DNA of 64,000 nucleotides from Taiwanofungus camphoratus (GCA_003999685.1 CP021227.1:930001-994000), one strand, 5' to 3'; counted from the stretch's first letter, positions 11,091 through 23,896 are shown. Notes: generated by a model not told the origin, from the sequence alone. Made by a program: numbers and translations.

Positions 11091-14000
11091 ATGAGCGAAA
11101 ATACGCAACATCCCACGTCGTTACCTAGGCGAATATTTGGGATAGACGACTCACCATCCAAAGTAGTGGAAGAATTCCACGGTGTTACGGGTAGCTCACA
11201 GCAAGTCTCTGGTGGTCGCCGCGTCTCGTTCTCAAATGTTCATCGGCGGCCAAGTGTCATAGGACGTTGGAGGACATCGACTGATGATGAGGAAGCCGCT
11301 GCGATATCACCGTCCCCGCGGCCAGCCATTCCAAGTGCGCTACAAGCGCCGGGTGAAGTGTATACCACTCCTTTACCCGTGTTGTCCATGATCGTCTTGT
11401 CAATTGTATGCAGCCAGGCTAGGAGATGGTCAAATAACCCGTGGCTGAGACTGATTTACAGACTATGCTTGGGGAGTTTCTGTCGGCTAACGTTTCCGCA
11501 CCATTTATATTGTTCATGGTGGATGGTTCGTGACCTGCATAAGTTTTGCAATTGAGATCTCACCAGAATGTCAGGATTCAGACAATTCCCAGACGAAGCT
11601 CGCGTCGGATATTGGACAGGAATATTGGGTACGCTTGAAAACACGACTATCATCTGACCGTGATTGACATATGTATCTAGCGTCGACCTTCTTCCTAACC
11701 CAATTTCTCACTTCCTTACTCTGGGTATGGTTCTGTCGGTGTTATGTGTTGACTCCTTTGACTTCTGACTGCTCGATAGGCGACTGTAGCTGCGAAACAT
11801 GGCCAGCGTATAGTTCTCTTTATTTCATTGCTCGGTAGCGCCATTACATGCTGTTTATTCGGAACCTCGACATCAATCCAGCAAGCGGTGGCTATCCGCC
11901 TCATGCAGGGCATTTTTGCGGGTGCTATTGGTGTTGCTCGGGGCTGTGTCACGTTGATCACGGACCAGAGCAATGAAGGCAGAGCCTATGCCATCTTAGG
12001 GCAAGTAGCTGAATTAAGTGCACACACTATGGTAATGTACTTACGATGACGCAGCTTCTGTTGGGGATTCGGTGGCGTCGCTGGCGCTATTGTTGGTGGC
12101 ACATGTAAGTTGCTCGTTTGATATCCCGGATGATGCTTACACAATGTTAGTTGAATCTCCGGCGCAGAAATGGCCCCGCGTATTCGGCGAGATACCAATG
12201 TTCATACAGTATCCGTACTTGTTGCCTTGCATTGTTGCAGCCTCCATAACATTCATAGGTATGCTTTCACATGATTGTGACTTCTTAGTAATTGATCTAA
12301 GTGCTCAAAGGTTCAATTCTCTGCCTGTTTCTCGGTCCAGATGGTGGCCCTCGCGAAGGAGCCATTCGATTGCCCGAGAAGATGTCTACCATTCCAGAAG
12401 AAGATCCTACTCCGATTACTCCACCGTTCGAGGAGATGGAACGCCAAAGTTTATGTGATTCATGGCGTCGAAGATTGTCTGATAGACTTTCAGGCTATTT
12501 TGCCAAGCGCGTATCTGATACAGTTGGAGGTCCGTCCTCCCCTCCGCAGGTGCAACAAGATCCTGTACCGTTGTTATTACCAACGCCTCCCAGGACTGGC
12601 AAGCAGCGCACTGTATCGCAGACTAGTAGGGCAAATGGGTCTGCATATGGCTACAGTGGGACACACAGAATTCGATTATCCGGTGCTGTCAGCACTGCGA
12701 CTCCGAGGACAAGCATGGCCATGTCAATCAGGAGGAGAAGGGAGAGTAATGCTGACGGAAGGTACTCGTCTGTAGCCACAGTTAGGGACCTGAACTTCGC
12801 TCAGCGTTTACTCATGGCCAACGAGGGCGCTGTTACCAACATTGCCGACCTCTGGGTTGCTGCTGCCATGAATGTAGACAATGAGGATCCATTTGAGTCG
12901 GAATCGGACGTGGATGTGAACGAAGAAAGAGAGAGCGCACTGGAGACAACTGCTGAGCCGATGGATGAGCTCGAGGAGGATGTCTTTGGCTCCAGGCCCC
13001 TGTCGCCAACACCCCGCAACGATCGATTCTCTCGCAGGGAGTCCCATACTTCCATTCGCTCTCTGTCAAAACGACCTGTGAAGCGGCCCGGTTCTCCACG
13101 ACAATCATCGGCCTCAGGTCGTCTCTCTCTGATGCGTCATCGTTCATCACAGTATTCAACGTTGTCGACTGGCGATGAAACATTACCTCGCCGCGTGTCC
13201 ACTACAATACCCCCCATTTTCTCACACGTTGGTGTCCGTACTCCTCCCGCCGTTGTTGAAGCGCAGCAATTACTTGCCCAACTCGAGGAACCTTCTGAAT
13301 CTCTTGCGCCGATTATGGAGTCCCAGCGTACCAGCCAGGGACAAATCTCGAAAGCAGATGAATTTGAGAAGGAACCTTCCCTCATGTCACAATTACCTGT
13401 ATTGATCATCATACAATATGGCTTGCTGGCACTCCATTCCACTACGCACGATCAAGTATTCTATCTTTATCTCGTGTCGTGAGTATACACCTTTGATATC
13501 TTTTGGGACATCTACATATGACTATTTTGGTTTGAATTACAGTAAATACCCGTTAGGCGGTCTTAATCTAAACGCTGGTCATTTCTCCCAATTAAGTAGG
13601 ATCTCAGGAAGTATTCCATGGCCCCTGTACTGATCTTATATGCCTAGTTGCGTTGATGTGTCTCGCTCAGATCGCGTACCAGTTTTACTTATACCCGTAC
13701 GCTCCTTTCCTCATGTTCCACTCGAGAACGTCTGCTAATGATAAATGTGTCCTGATCAGTAATATCGGGTAGGTTCTCTATTGTCGGAAGTGAGGGTATG
13801 GGTAGAATATTGACTGAGCACTATCAGACCTCCCAGAGGACGTTTCTCGCACCTCGCTATGTTCCGCATCGGATCACTCCTTTTCATCCCCTCGTATCTC
13901 TCTGTCATTCTGTACAGGGTGTTCGCTAGCGCCGACAATGATGGGAATCCCGTTCTGATGGCTGGTACGAGTCTCCAACTAATCTGTTAATTATGTAGCT

Positions 14001-14473
14001 ATTAAATTCGCAACCATAGCTCTTGCCTTTAGCACGTGAGTAAAATTTTTGTGCGAATTTATATCGATTCCCATTGATACGCTTTCTAGGGCTGTCCGAT
14101 TCTGTGGCAGCACGTTTGCCTACACCGCAGTATCTGTTCTGCTCAATTACAGTAGGTCCTTCGCGAGGTATTGAGTGATGTCGCTCACTTTGATGACTTT
14201 CAGTGTCGCCTCCACACATTGTCGGCTTCGCAAACGGTATCGCGCAGAGCTTTGTCAGTCTAGCGCGATTCTTTGGCCCGATTCTCGGTGGAACAGTATG
14301 TTTCAGCTTAATTCATGCGCCCTCCTGAAGGGCTTTGCATGCATGGTCTGATGACTTTTCGCTAGCTTTGGTCTACCAGTGTTGAGAATGGCCCTTCGGG
14401 GTACCCATTAGGCTTCATTGTCTGCGCTTGCGCTTGTGCGCTTGCTGTCGCCCACAGCTTCTTTATCCGCTGA
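11091..14473 (+). CDS. MFS transporter with very large central loop
   Basis: This is a 12-helix major facilitator protein of the DHA1/ZIFL-like type, probably exporting small molecules by proton antiport. Sixteen exons keep phase throughout: 11091-11405, 11462-11529, 11567-11628, 11681-11724, 11780-12000, 12055-12104, 12151-12258, 12311-13478, 13543-13595, 13648-13696, 13760-13768, 13828-13964, 13999-14035, 14090-14151, 14204-14295 and 14366-14473 (860 residues). Six helices lie in the first 300 residues, with GYWTGIL and VAAKHGQR forming the helix 2-3 loop region. A Ser/Arg-rich hydrophilic loop of about 350 residues (300-650) follows, then six more helices with GFANGIAQSFVSLARFFGP. Exon 11 is only 9 bases. 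The intron after exon 5 begins with GC (GCAAGT). The intron at 11530-11566 is 37 bases and the least certain. The substrate is unknown. Confidence 0.9.
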
Positions 14474-15500
14474 GCGTTTTGCTTCGGCCTTACTTTCTCC
14501 CTCGAATCTCCATACGGACATGCCCACATCAAACAATCGCACATACCTTACAACGTATTATCGTGCTCGGTAGACACGGATAATCACTGGCTTCACCTGA
14601 TCTCGATTCACGTCTTGTCTCGGACTCTTTCGCTTTTATCTCTTATGTCGAGCTACGTATCTGATCTGCATCACCTCAGCCCTTCTAGACCTTAGGATGA
14701 GATCGACAACGGACGATCTGCTTCTTTCACGATTCTTTCGCATACGCGCATTACCGCCGGAAAGGCTTGGCCTGCACTGTATCTCACAAATAACATTGAT
14801 GTGTATTATGGAATGCATGTGATGTATCGAGGGACATTGCGGAAGATGACTTTGCTGAACAGGGGGCCGAAGCTAGAAAGATGGTACAATGTGGTAACTA
14901 TTCCTCATGCAATCTATTACTACAATCACGAGAGACAAAGTGCGATGCGACATTAACGATACAGCTGAGTTTGACGTTGGCGGTCTGAGATTATACGACA
15001 TGCTCGTAAGATATGTTCCTTGAATTTGATGCGAGAGTATTGAGACTGGCAGAGAACAAACCGTCTTGGGGATCCAGAATTATGAGGATAAGGTATCATA
15101 GACAAATGTGGCAATATACAGTCCAGGAAAGACTTGTCGGTGACAGTTTCTCGGTTCTTCAGGGGTCACCAAGATGTGAATAACGTTTTTTGAGTGCAGT
15201 TGATACTTGATTGAATTGATGCTGGGGTGTAATTGTATTCATCTTGCAATCAATACTCGATCGCAGTCAGAGCTCAAGACAGCAAGAAGAGGTGCCCAGC
15301 AATCACGGCAAGAGTTGCAAAGTCGCAAGATCAGCCAAAGGAGACAAGTCCGCAGGGCCTACAAGTCCCACCGCCGTGTTCATCTCGAGGGCAGGAGGAG
15401 GATCCCGACACACTTCTAGGTCTTCGACAATGTCTGGACTGTCCGAAGTGGGGCGTGCAGGAACGTCTGAAGCTACGGTCAGGGACGCTGAAGGAGACTC
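14474..15500. other. Intergenic, nothing seen
   Basis: This is the region between two convergent genes. No open frame shows a recognisable domain; it should contain both 3' flanks. Confidence 0.5.
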
Positions 15501-18500
15501 CTACGCGTGCGCGCAGGCATCATCAGCTGACACCGGAAGGTGAAGCGGAACACGCACCTCGCGCCCGTCATACCCAAACAGCCTCTCGCTCCACGACGGC
15601 GACCCCGCCCCATCCGCCGAGCCCACGCTTGAGCTGCGCGTGAGCTCTGGGGTGCGCGGGACGCCGTCGGGTCGAACTTGCATGAGAGGGAGGGGCACGG
15701 GGTGGACGCCAGGCGCTGCTAGTCCAAAGGAGAATCCAGGCCCGAAGCTTGAGTGCGGCGTGCCGAGGGGTATGACAGGCATCACGAAGGACAAAGATGA
15801 AGATGCGGACTTGGACACGGACATGCACGCATTTTGTGCTGCTGTTTCTGGAACGTGGGTTGAGTGAGCTGGATGGTTAGCGGGAGGCGGAGGCTGGACA
15901 GTTGCTGGAGATTCGGTGCGAGACTCAGCGATAGCAGGCGTGCGCGCGGGACCGTTGGAGGCAAGGCTTTCGCGCTGATCCAGAGGTACACCAGACCCGG
16001 GCTCCTCGCCATCTTCTGGATTACAGCTAGAGTGTGCTGCAGCCCTCGCTTCCGCGTCCTCGCGCGTCCTCTCGGCGGTCTTACCAACCCTGCTGATACC
16101 TGCAACAAAAGACCAATCTCAGCATCGGCACCAATATCAACTAGTCGCTCAGATTGCTCAGCATGATCATCCTGAGCCAACGGAACCGGGCTCCTAGCGC
16201 CTTCCCTGCTGCTTCATCCTCATCCAGACTGGGGAACGCCCGCCTAGGGTCCGGTGAAGGAGAGACGCAGAGGGAATAGGAGAAAGTGGAGCGAAGGCAG
16301 TCGGCGAACAGGGAAGAGTATCACACAGGACATACAGGTGAGGGGGAGGCCGGCCGGAAGCGCCCTCTCCGCCCCATCGACTCGAAATCCAAAGCAAAAA
16401 GAGCACGAAATCAACTCACCCCGCCGCCACGCAAGTCCGCTCGCGCCCCAGTGCCACTTGAGATGCAGCGCAAGGCTGTTCGGGAGGCGGAACGCACGCG
16501 CGCAGAGCGGGCAGCGGTGTCCGTGTGCATCCTCCCGTCCTCCCCACAGCCCTCTTTGTCCTCCGCCCTCGTGTCCGTCTGCCCGTTCGCTTGCACTCCC
16601 AGCTTCGCCTTCGCTCACGCCATCGGCCCCACAGACATCGGCCCCGCCAGCGCCGGCCTTGCGCACCTCCGAGACCCCAACCGGCTGTCCCTCGTCGTCC
16701 GCACTAGTGCTCACAGCGGTGCTCCGCTGCTGCCTAGCACCCGAGTCCGGGTTCTTTACGCCCCGCCGCACGCGCATGCGCCCCCCCTCTCGCTCCCTAT
16801 CTGCTTTCAGGCTGTCAAACAGTGTGGACCAGCCCTCCTGTCCGCCTGTATCTGCAGGAAGGAGTAGAGGGCGGGGAGGGGGCGGCAGACCAGAAGGACC
16901 GCACATAGAAGGCACAGGCGCGGGGAGAGGCCGGGGAGTCGAAAGGAGCGCAGGGGGCGGGATGGAGGAGGCAGGAGGCATTTGCAGAGACGCGGGGAAG
17001 GGCGAGGGAGCAGGCATATGTAGAAGGGTAGGGACAGACAATGGAATCGGCATGTGCAGCGGGACCGATGCGTACGCTGTCGTGGGCACGGGGAAGGGGA
17101 GCGGCAGTGGTAGCGGGATCGGTGTAATCGGCTGTGTGCGCGAGCGGAACGGCCGCGGCTGCGGCGCTGTGTCTCCGTGTGTATGTCCGTGTCTGTGCTC
17201 ATATTCGCCACGATGCTCTTCCCGTTCCCCACGCTCGGAGGGTAGAGACGGTGGCCTCGATATATGCGCAGGACCGGTCTCGATTTCGTGTCCATCCTCG
17301 TTCCCATTTTCGTGTACGGCTTTTGTTCCCGGGCTTTGGACGGACGTGCCGGGCAGAGGCCCGCGAGCAGGAGGGAGAGGTGCGTACGGCGACATAGGCG
17401 TCAGAGGTGTTGAAGGTGGCACAGGCATAAGAGGCTGAAGGGGCGACAGGGACGAGCCGGAGCCCGGGTACATGTGCACGTGTGCTTCAAGGTGCTGCAG
17501 GGGATTGGGTGGGTCCGGGTGGGGGCGGGGAAACGTCTCCGGATAGGGAAGGAAATGCGGATGGTGGAATGGCTGCAAGTGTAGATGCGAATGGGAATGG
17601 GGAAACGCTAGAGGATGCGGACGTGGATCGGCCTGGGGATACGGATGGCGAAATCCCTGGAGATGCTGGTGCGGATACGGCAGTATGTGCGCGTGAGCAT
17701 GACCCGGTAGGCGGGCATACATGAAGTGCGGGCTCGGCGGCGGCGGCAGCGGCCACTGCGCACCCCAATCCCCACTGCCAAAACGCGCCTCCTCCCACGC
17801 CCACCGCGGAACAGGGTACAGCTCCGAGCGCAGCGGGGCTGCCATTGCGAGCGCATGCTCCCCGCCCGACCCCGGCGGCACTGGCACGTTGGGGTCCTCC
17901 ACACGGTCGGACGATGCGTGTATCACCATCCGCGGGGGACCGAAGCGGCGACCCTCGAGCGGTCCTCCGAGCGGCCCCTCGTACGGTCCTTGGAACGACC
18001 CCTCCCGCTGCGGCACTCGGAAATCGAAAGGAGTAGCCCAGCACGGAGGCTGCGACTGGGAATGCGACACGTTAGGTAGGTGCGTCGGCATGGTCATCGG
18101 CGTCGGTGCTGGCGTGGACATAGACACGGCGGTCTCCACGGGTGTGCGCGGGGAGCACGCCTGCGGGGGCGCGCTGCAGGGTGCGAGCGGCACAGCACCC
18201 CTCCCCTTCTCGTTGCCCTCGTTCGGCTTGTCCTTACTCTTGTCCGTGTCCTGGCCCTTCTCCCGCACCGTTCTCGCGCGCTTGCTCAGGTTCCCGTCCC
18301 TCTTCTGCTTCGCCGGCGCGGCGTTCTCGTCGCGCTCCGCCTCGTCCTCCAGCACGCGGGGGGATGCCTTGCGCTTGCGGCTCCCGCGGCTGGAAAGTTC
18401 GGAGGAGAATTTGGGGGAAGGAGGAGCGAGGGAAGGCGTGGGGGAGGTAAAGGACGCGAGGGACGCCGGCGACGTAAGGATTGTTGTACCGCGCTGGCTG

Positions 18501-19129
18501 CTAGGTCCTTCTCGAGTAGAGGCGCGATCCTCTCCTAGTCCCAGGCCTTCGCATGCGCCCTCCGCGCCGTCGCGCACCGCCGCACCCGTGCGGATGCCAT
18601 CTTCACCGTCATGCGCACGCGCACGCAGCCCGGGCTCGGGCTCCCCGAGCCGCCACTCACCCGCGAGCATCGGCTCGGGGCCAACGGCCACGAAAGGGCC
18701 GCTCTCCTGCCGCCCGTGCCCCCCATCTGCATCCCGCTCGCGCCCCCTCCCGCCGCCGTGCGCGGAGGAGAACATGTTCGCGCGGAACGCGTGCAGCATG
18801 CCGCGCGGGATGCCAGGCGCCCATGCCGCGCCGCCTGCGTCCACATCCGGGTCACGGTCGGCGCCGGAGGCCTCTGGGGACAGAGGCGTGCGGTCGTCTG
18901 AGGAGTGGAGATCTGCGGGGCGGACGGAGGGATAAGAGTGGGCGTGTGAGGCGGGGTCGAACACAAAATGCACGCGGGGGGCGCGCGCCTTGGAGTTCGG
19001 GCGCGCGGGCTTGGGTGACGGAGGAGCGTTCGTGTTCTTACGTGCGCCTGCAGACTTGCGCCCGTCTGATGGAGGAATGGGAAGGGGAGGGGGATGAGCG
19101 TGTATGTTCAGGCCAGCCGCGAGCGACAT
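15501..19129 (-). CDS. His/Pro-rich protein with one C2H2 zinc finger
   Basis: This is probably a nuclear, DNA-binding regulator. Exon 1 is 19129-16420 and exon 2 is 16099-15501; a 320-base intron (donor GTGAGT, acceptor TTGCAG) keeps phase, giving 1102 residues. The long N-terminal part is low in complexity: Ser/Ala/Arg-rich to about residue 350, with a Lys/Arg cluster (KQKRDGNLSKRARTVREKG) that could be a nuclear localisation signal, then His/Pro-rich to about 700. A single finger, C-x2-C-x12-H-x3-H (CPLCARAFRLPNSLAL, then HLKWH), sits at residues 873-893 just before the intron, followed by a Ser/Pro/Thr tail. No other fingers are visible. Base composition is strongly GC-biased, so long antisense frames appear; these are shadows. 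The start at 19129 is the first ATG of the frame, and a short upstream exon cannot be excluded. The target is unknown. Confidence 0.75.
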
Positions 19130-20758
19130 GTCGTGACTGTCGTCTGGCGCGGCTGTCTGGGGAGGAGAACGAGTGCGGGGTGAAGGACAAGGGGGACGAG
19201 GTCTCGGGGCGTGCGTGTCTGCGCCAGTGCGCCGGGCACGTGCGCAACAGCGTAAATGGACAAGTCGTAGTTGTTGAGGTGGGGAACGAGCGTCGGTATG
19301 GAGGTCGAGGGTGAAGTAGTGCTGGTATTGGGAGGTCCCGGGAGGACGGAATTACGGTAGTGTCTGTGTACCTCGACTACTACAGTTTGTTCTATGCATC
19401 ATAAACTAACAATATAAGTACATTTGTAGTTTGTCTTATTCCCAGCGAGGTCTCCGTCCTGGAATGGTACAACGGTACTGTGGAATTCATCTCTTGCGAC
19501 GGCAGGAAGCCAGTCAGTGGACCCCCACCTCCTATCAAAACTCTTCGGGGTAGAGCAAACGTACGGATATGCACCGCGGGTTGGGGAGTAGTGGGAACAG
19601 AAAGGTGTAAACATATGCTGTAAGACAGGTGATACCTCCGACACGGCAACATCACACATAAGTACTAGCCTTCACTTGTTCCCACCATGTTGTCCTTGCG
19701 TTCATCACTGTGTATATGCATCATGTCGCATGGAAGGATAACGCTCAAATCCCTTTCGATTTCAGAATCAGAGTTTGAATCAATGAACGGTCAACAAAGC
19801 TCCCGCCACTTGTCTGTTCTTGATCCGCTCGGGTTTTGATCATCCATAAAGATGAACGTCTTTGACAGATATGCCATGACCATGCCAAAAGCAACTCGTC
19901 TTGCCAAGTCAAGAGGGCGCCTCATGCCAGTACGAAGTACCGCCACACGGTGTGCAACGCCATCTTTGTAATTCGTAGGGGAGCGGAGGTATCCCTTCCG
20001 CCTGTGATGAAATTAATTCGCCTGCGGTGCGCTTAGTTGGGTTCCGAAGAGAACTGCCCCGCCAGACTGAAAGTGAGAGTGTACTTCCAGACCTGGTCGC
20101 AGCCATGACTCGTGCCTTACATTCCTCGGCAGCACAGAGGGCAATGTTGTGTCGGCACCGTTACTTTTCATGATCGACTCTACGGGACTCGGAGGTAAGG
20201 TCATTTGCAATAGGAGAGGAGTCTGCAGCAGTCGGAAACTCCTCTTTCATACCACCGACGAAGATAGTACGTCACAGCGAACTTTGTCAACAAGTAGCAA
20301 TTCAGGAGACTACATTGAAACCCAGTCCAATATACCTGCATTGGACCCTCTGGTGAGTGAGTCGCTTTTACAATCCCGTGCTTAAGCTGAGCGTCGACGA
20401 GTTTCCCAATTGTTTAGCTCTGCTGGCGAGCGAGCATCAGTAAACAATCAAATTCATACACATTAATGAGCCCCGTTTTGAAAAGCTGAGATGTGATAGC
20501 ATTAATAAACAGCAGTGTCACAGAGCCTCGTTTCAATATATCTTTCCGCCACCCCCTTACCTCAAACTATTTTAGTACCATCATGTCTACACTGCTTGGG
20601 TTTTGATCCACTCCCATGTCGGCGCCGCCCGGCGGAATTGCGGAAAAGTTGGAAGGGATGTGATGTGGTGTTCAACTTATTCTTCCCCTATTTAATCCCC
20701 ACGAATGTTCCAAGTCTCGCAGTCAGCAACTCAGTTTCGACAACGTCACAAAGCCTAA
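19130..20758. other. Intergenic, no gene supported
   Basis: The short frames at 19392-20385 lack recognisable motifs or convincing splice joins. The last 100 bases are the promoter of the DUF6533-type gene. Confidence 0.45.
20689..20695 (+). promoter_or_regulatory. TATA-like box (TATTTAA) of the DUF6533-type gene
   Basis: TATTTAA lies 64 bases before the ATG at 20759, the spacing seen in other genes of this window. Confidence 0.4.
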
Positions 20759-22593
20759 ATGTCAAACGAAAGTGCTGTTCGACAGCTCATTCTCGATCTT
20801 CAAGAACTGTGGGTCTTTAGCCCATTGAATAGGTTGTTGACTGATTACTGTTGATGCATAGACTTGTCGAAAATTATTACACCAGCGCGACTGCCAGTGA
20901 GCGTCAATTTCCCACTTGCACTGACTATCATCCCGAGATCCTAATTATCCCATCATGTTGTGCATTCCTGCGAGCTCTCTTCTTCTATGACTATTTGATA
21001 ACAATCGGGCAAGAAATCGAGGTTGTGTGGCGTCGCAAACTCACAGGGGCTACCCTTTTATATGTATTGAATCGGTACTTGATATTTATCTTCTTTCCGT
21101 TCTACCTTGTGGTCATGTTTGATGAGTCACTTCCATGTGAAGTACGAATTTCGTTTTCTAGTGTGGTATATATTGGATTGACCTTCGTCATCTAGAGGTG
21201 CTGGCTTCATTGACAGTAGCGTTTATGCATGCTCATGCATCCCGTATATATTCCAGCGGCTTCGTTTTGACTTTATTAACGAACGCTTTTGCGGCCTTAG
21301 CTCTGCTCAACACAGCAGGTGAGCCATGCCTTTGCAGCTGGGGATCAAGCTGAATCTTGCCTTAGCTTTTTCCGCAGTTCGGGTGTATGCTATCAGCAAC
21401 CGCGACTGGCGGTTTTCATGTATCGTGTTTGTTTTGGGTCTGATTCCCGTCGCCACAAATATCGTAAGGATCGCCATGGAATCTTCACCGACACTTGCTT
21501 GACGTATAACAGTACCAGTATTCTCAGTCTAAGCTGGTCGCATCGCAGGGTATTTGCTCAGCTATCTTCACGATCAGTGAGCCCCTGCACACTAAGTTTG
21601 TTACCTCTATTTGGATCATTTGCCAGCCAGCATCAGACACCTTACTTACATCTCTCGTACAGACGTAAGTAGAGCTTCATGCCGATGCTAGCGGAGTACC
21701 TATTCTCATCGACCTCCGTTTACAGTCACCATTGTGACTCGAGTGTTCGCTATCGCTGTTGATACCTTCGCAGTATGTGTCACTTTGCATGCCACATATG
21801 GCGTCAAGCGACTGGCAGTCAAGGCCAAGGCGAATGTTTCTATCGTCACACTGTTGCTGAGAGATGGTTCGTTCCTGGTTATCTTGTAGCACTCCGAGAG
21901 GGAGATGCTGACGGGAAGATTCGCCCACAGGTACAATTTATTTTAGGTATGTTCGACTGAAAGTAAGATCGCAGCATTCGCCGATGTCCCTTTACAGTGT
22001 GCTCTTAGCATTGAACGTCACCCAGATGGTCTTGTTTGCCACAACTGTCAGTGTTCTTAGCTATTCCGAGTCCAGTCTTACCAATATACTGATGCATGCA
22101 ATAGTCTTTCGGAGATTTTGGGCTGCTCATCGATGTGTTTGTACTGGGATGTTATTCGTGAGAAGTGCTTGCTGACGAGAAGGCTGCAGGCTCACCTCCA
22201 TTCTACTCTCTCGTTTCTTCCTTAACTTGCGCCAGGTATACCTCTCGAGAGGCGATAACGATATTCAGCTATCGCAGATGTCAGACCTACGGTTTGCTTC
22301 GAAGATAGTCGGAAACATGGGCGCACCACTCAACCACGGGCCCTCTGCATTTGACATCGCAGAGACGCCGGACGTGGGTTCCTCAGCAGACGAAGTGGCA
22401 GCAGGCAATCTGCCACTGTGCGACAACCAAGAAAAAGATGAACCGAGAGATAGCGACGTCTGTCGAGTGGCAAAGGAACCGTTCACGGACGGTTTCGGGC
22501 TCCCGGATGTGGACTGGGACGTGAGAGAGATTGTGAGTTGCATCCAGTGCTTTATCCGGACTAAGTCTTATCACACTTCAGGTATCTGAATAA
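20759..22593 (+). CDS. DUF6533-type multi-pass membrane protein
   Basis: This is a seven-helix-like integral membrane protein of a family expanded in Agaricomycetes and without known function. Exons that keep phase are 20759-20808, 20862-20896, 20975-21141, 21198-21318 and 21378-21463; then comes an unresolved exon ending at 21671, one starting at 21726, one around 21990-22080, and a 3' part ending with GTATCTGAATAA at 22582-22593. The DUF6533 signature is clear: FFYDYLITIGQEIEVVWRRK, then YVLNRYLIF. Further family marks follow: VRVYAISNRDWR, FVLGLIPVATNI, then VTLLLRDG and LLALNVTQMVLF. The C-terminal 110 residues are soluble and Asp/Glu-rich. The frame between 21464 and 21671 could be read two ways, so the middle is uncertain; I see no definite break. 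Confidence 0.75.
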
Positions 22594-23896
22594 GAATTGA
22601 CCGGCTTAATTGACTTCTTCACGATCAAAACTGTTTGTTGCACCTAAAACATAGTAACTCGTCTACCGGCATTAGGTTGTTGCTGCAGGTTAAATGTCAG
22701 CGTTAATGAGACCAAAACCTACAGGAAAAATGAATGTCTTGCGCATCCATACTGTTGAGTCCACACAGTCTTCTCTATTATACGTTCTCTCCACCGCCTG
22801 AAGAACCTGAATGGCAATTGCTGTGATCAGGCCAGCTAGATGTCTCAGTACTGGAAGTTTGAGGTGAAAGCTACCCTCCCAAGAGCTATCCTCATTCATA
22901 TTGTAGCGCAAGCAGTTTATCGAGATCGCCATCGTCAACGAGGCCCACGCTCGCAGCTGCATGAATGTGCATTGCGACATTGAGACTCTGCCAAAACGCT
23001 CCGCAATTCGACTGCTGCAAGTCTGGCCAAATGTTCTCATACTTCCAGTAAGTTTTGGATCAGGCAGGAAAGGAAGAAGAGGAACGGTTTCTCCATTGCA
23101 TGATAGGATTTGCCAGATGCGCACGCACGGTGGATCAAGACCTGTGCGACACAAGCAAACTGCGACAAAATACCCCTACGCCACACAACGTGCAGCGAAG
23201 CCGGACACATGATCGACACAGCAACGATTCATACAAATGATACTAGGCAGCAGCAGAAGTAATAGAGCATCCGATAGACTGCGACGAATACTTATGGTCA
23301 AGGACTGACCTATGGTAGTGGCGCCGCTGGCATGCCCACTCGTGAATGTCTGACAACGAAGTCCGCGTTGTTGCCACTAATTCTCCGATTCGGACCAAAT
23401 ACTTAGACAGCAAACACGAAAACTTGGAATGGGGATGCCTGAGATCTAGCAAGCTGTGCAATGAGGTCGGACACTCGCGGTGGCTACGACTCGAGGAATT
23501 GAAGGAAACACGCGAAACTGACATCCCCGTTGGGCACGTATTAAGAGCCCTATTGAAACAAATACCGGAAACGAGGATACAGGCACCATGCAAATCCATG
23601 CGGCACAGGGGGGCTATGCAAAAAAAGACAGAAAGTGAAGGAAATAGTACAATTTGTCACGTGTAACACAGTCAGCCCAGAGAGCCCCCACTTGAATCTG
23701 CATCCGAAACGGTGTGATCGATAGATTTTGCATATCTGTCCTGAGATACGAACTCAGCAGAAGAGTGAAAAAAGTGAAATACAGTGGAAATGTGATACCA
23801 GAACCATCAGTTCAAAGTATATACATCGCCAGTGAGATGTAGAATGATCAGAGTAAGTGACAGGAGACGATGCGGCCAGAAGCGTCGTAGCCGCGA
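22594..23896. other. Unexplained open frames between convergent genes
   Basis: Two minus-strand frames, 22690-23154 (154 codons) and 23243-23599 (118 codons), are longer than chance would favour but carry no motif I recognise, and I found no splice join between them. Overlapping plus-strand frames exist. Both flanking genes end here, so the region may be only 3' flanks. Confidence 0.3.

Noticed and set aside
16254-17438. Plus-strand open frame of 394 codons
   Set aside because: It is antisense to the zinc-finger gene. The GC bias and repeats of that gene keep the opposite strand open; no motif was seen.
17721-18935. Plus-strand open frame of 404 codons
   Set aside because: This is another shadow of the zinc-finger gene on the opposite strand, with low-complexity Ser/Arg/Pro content.
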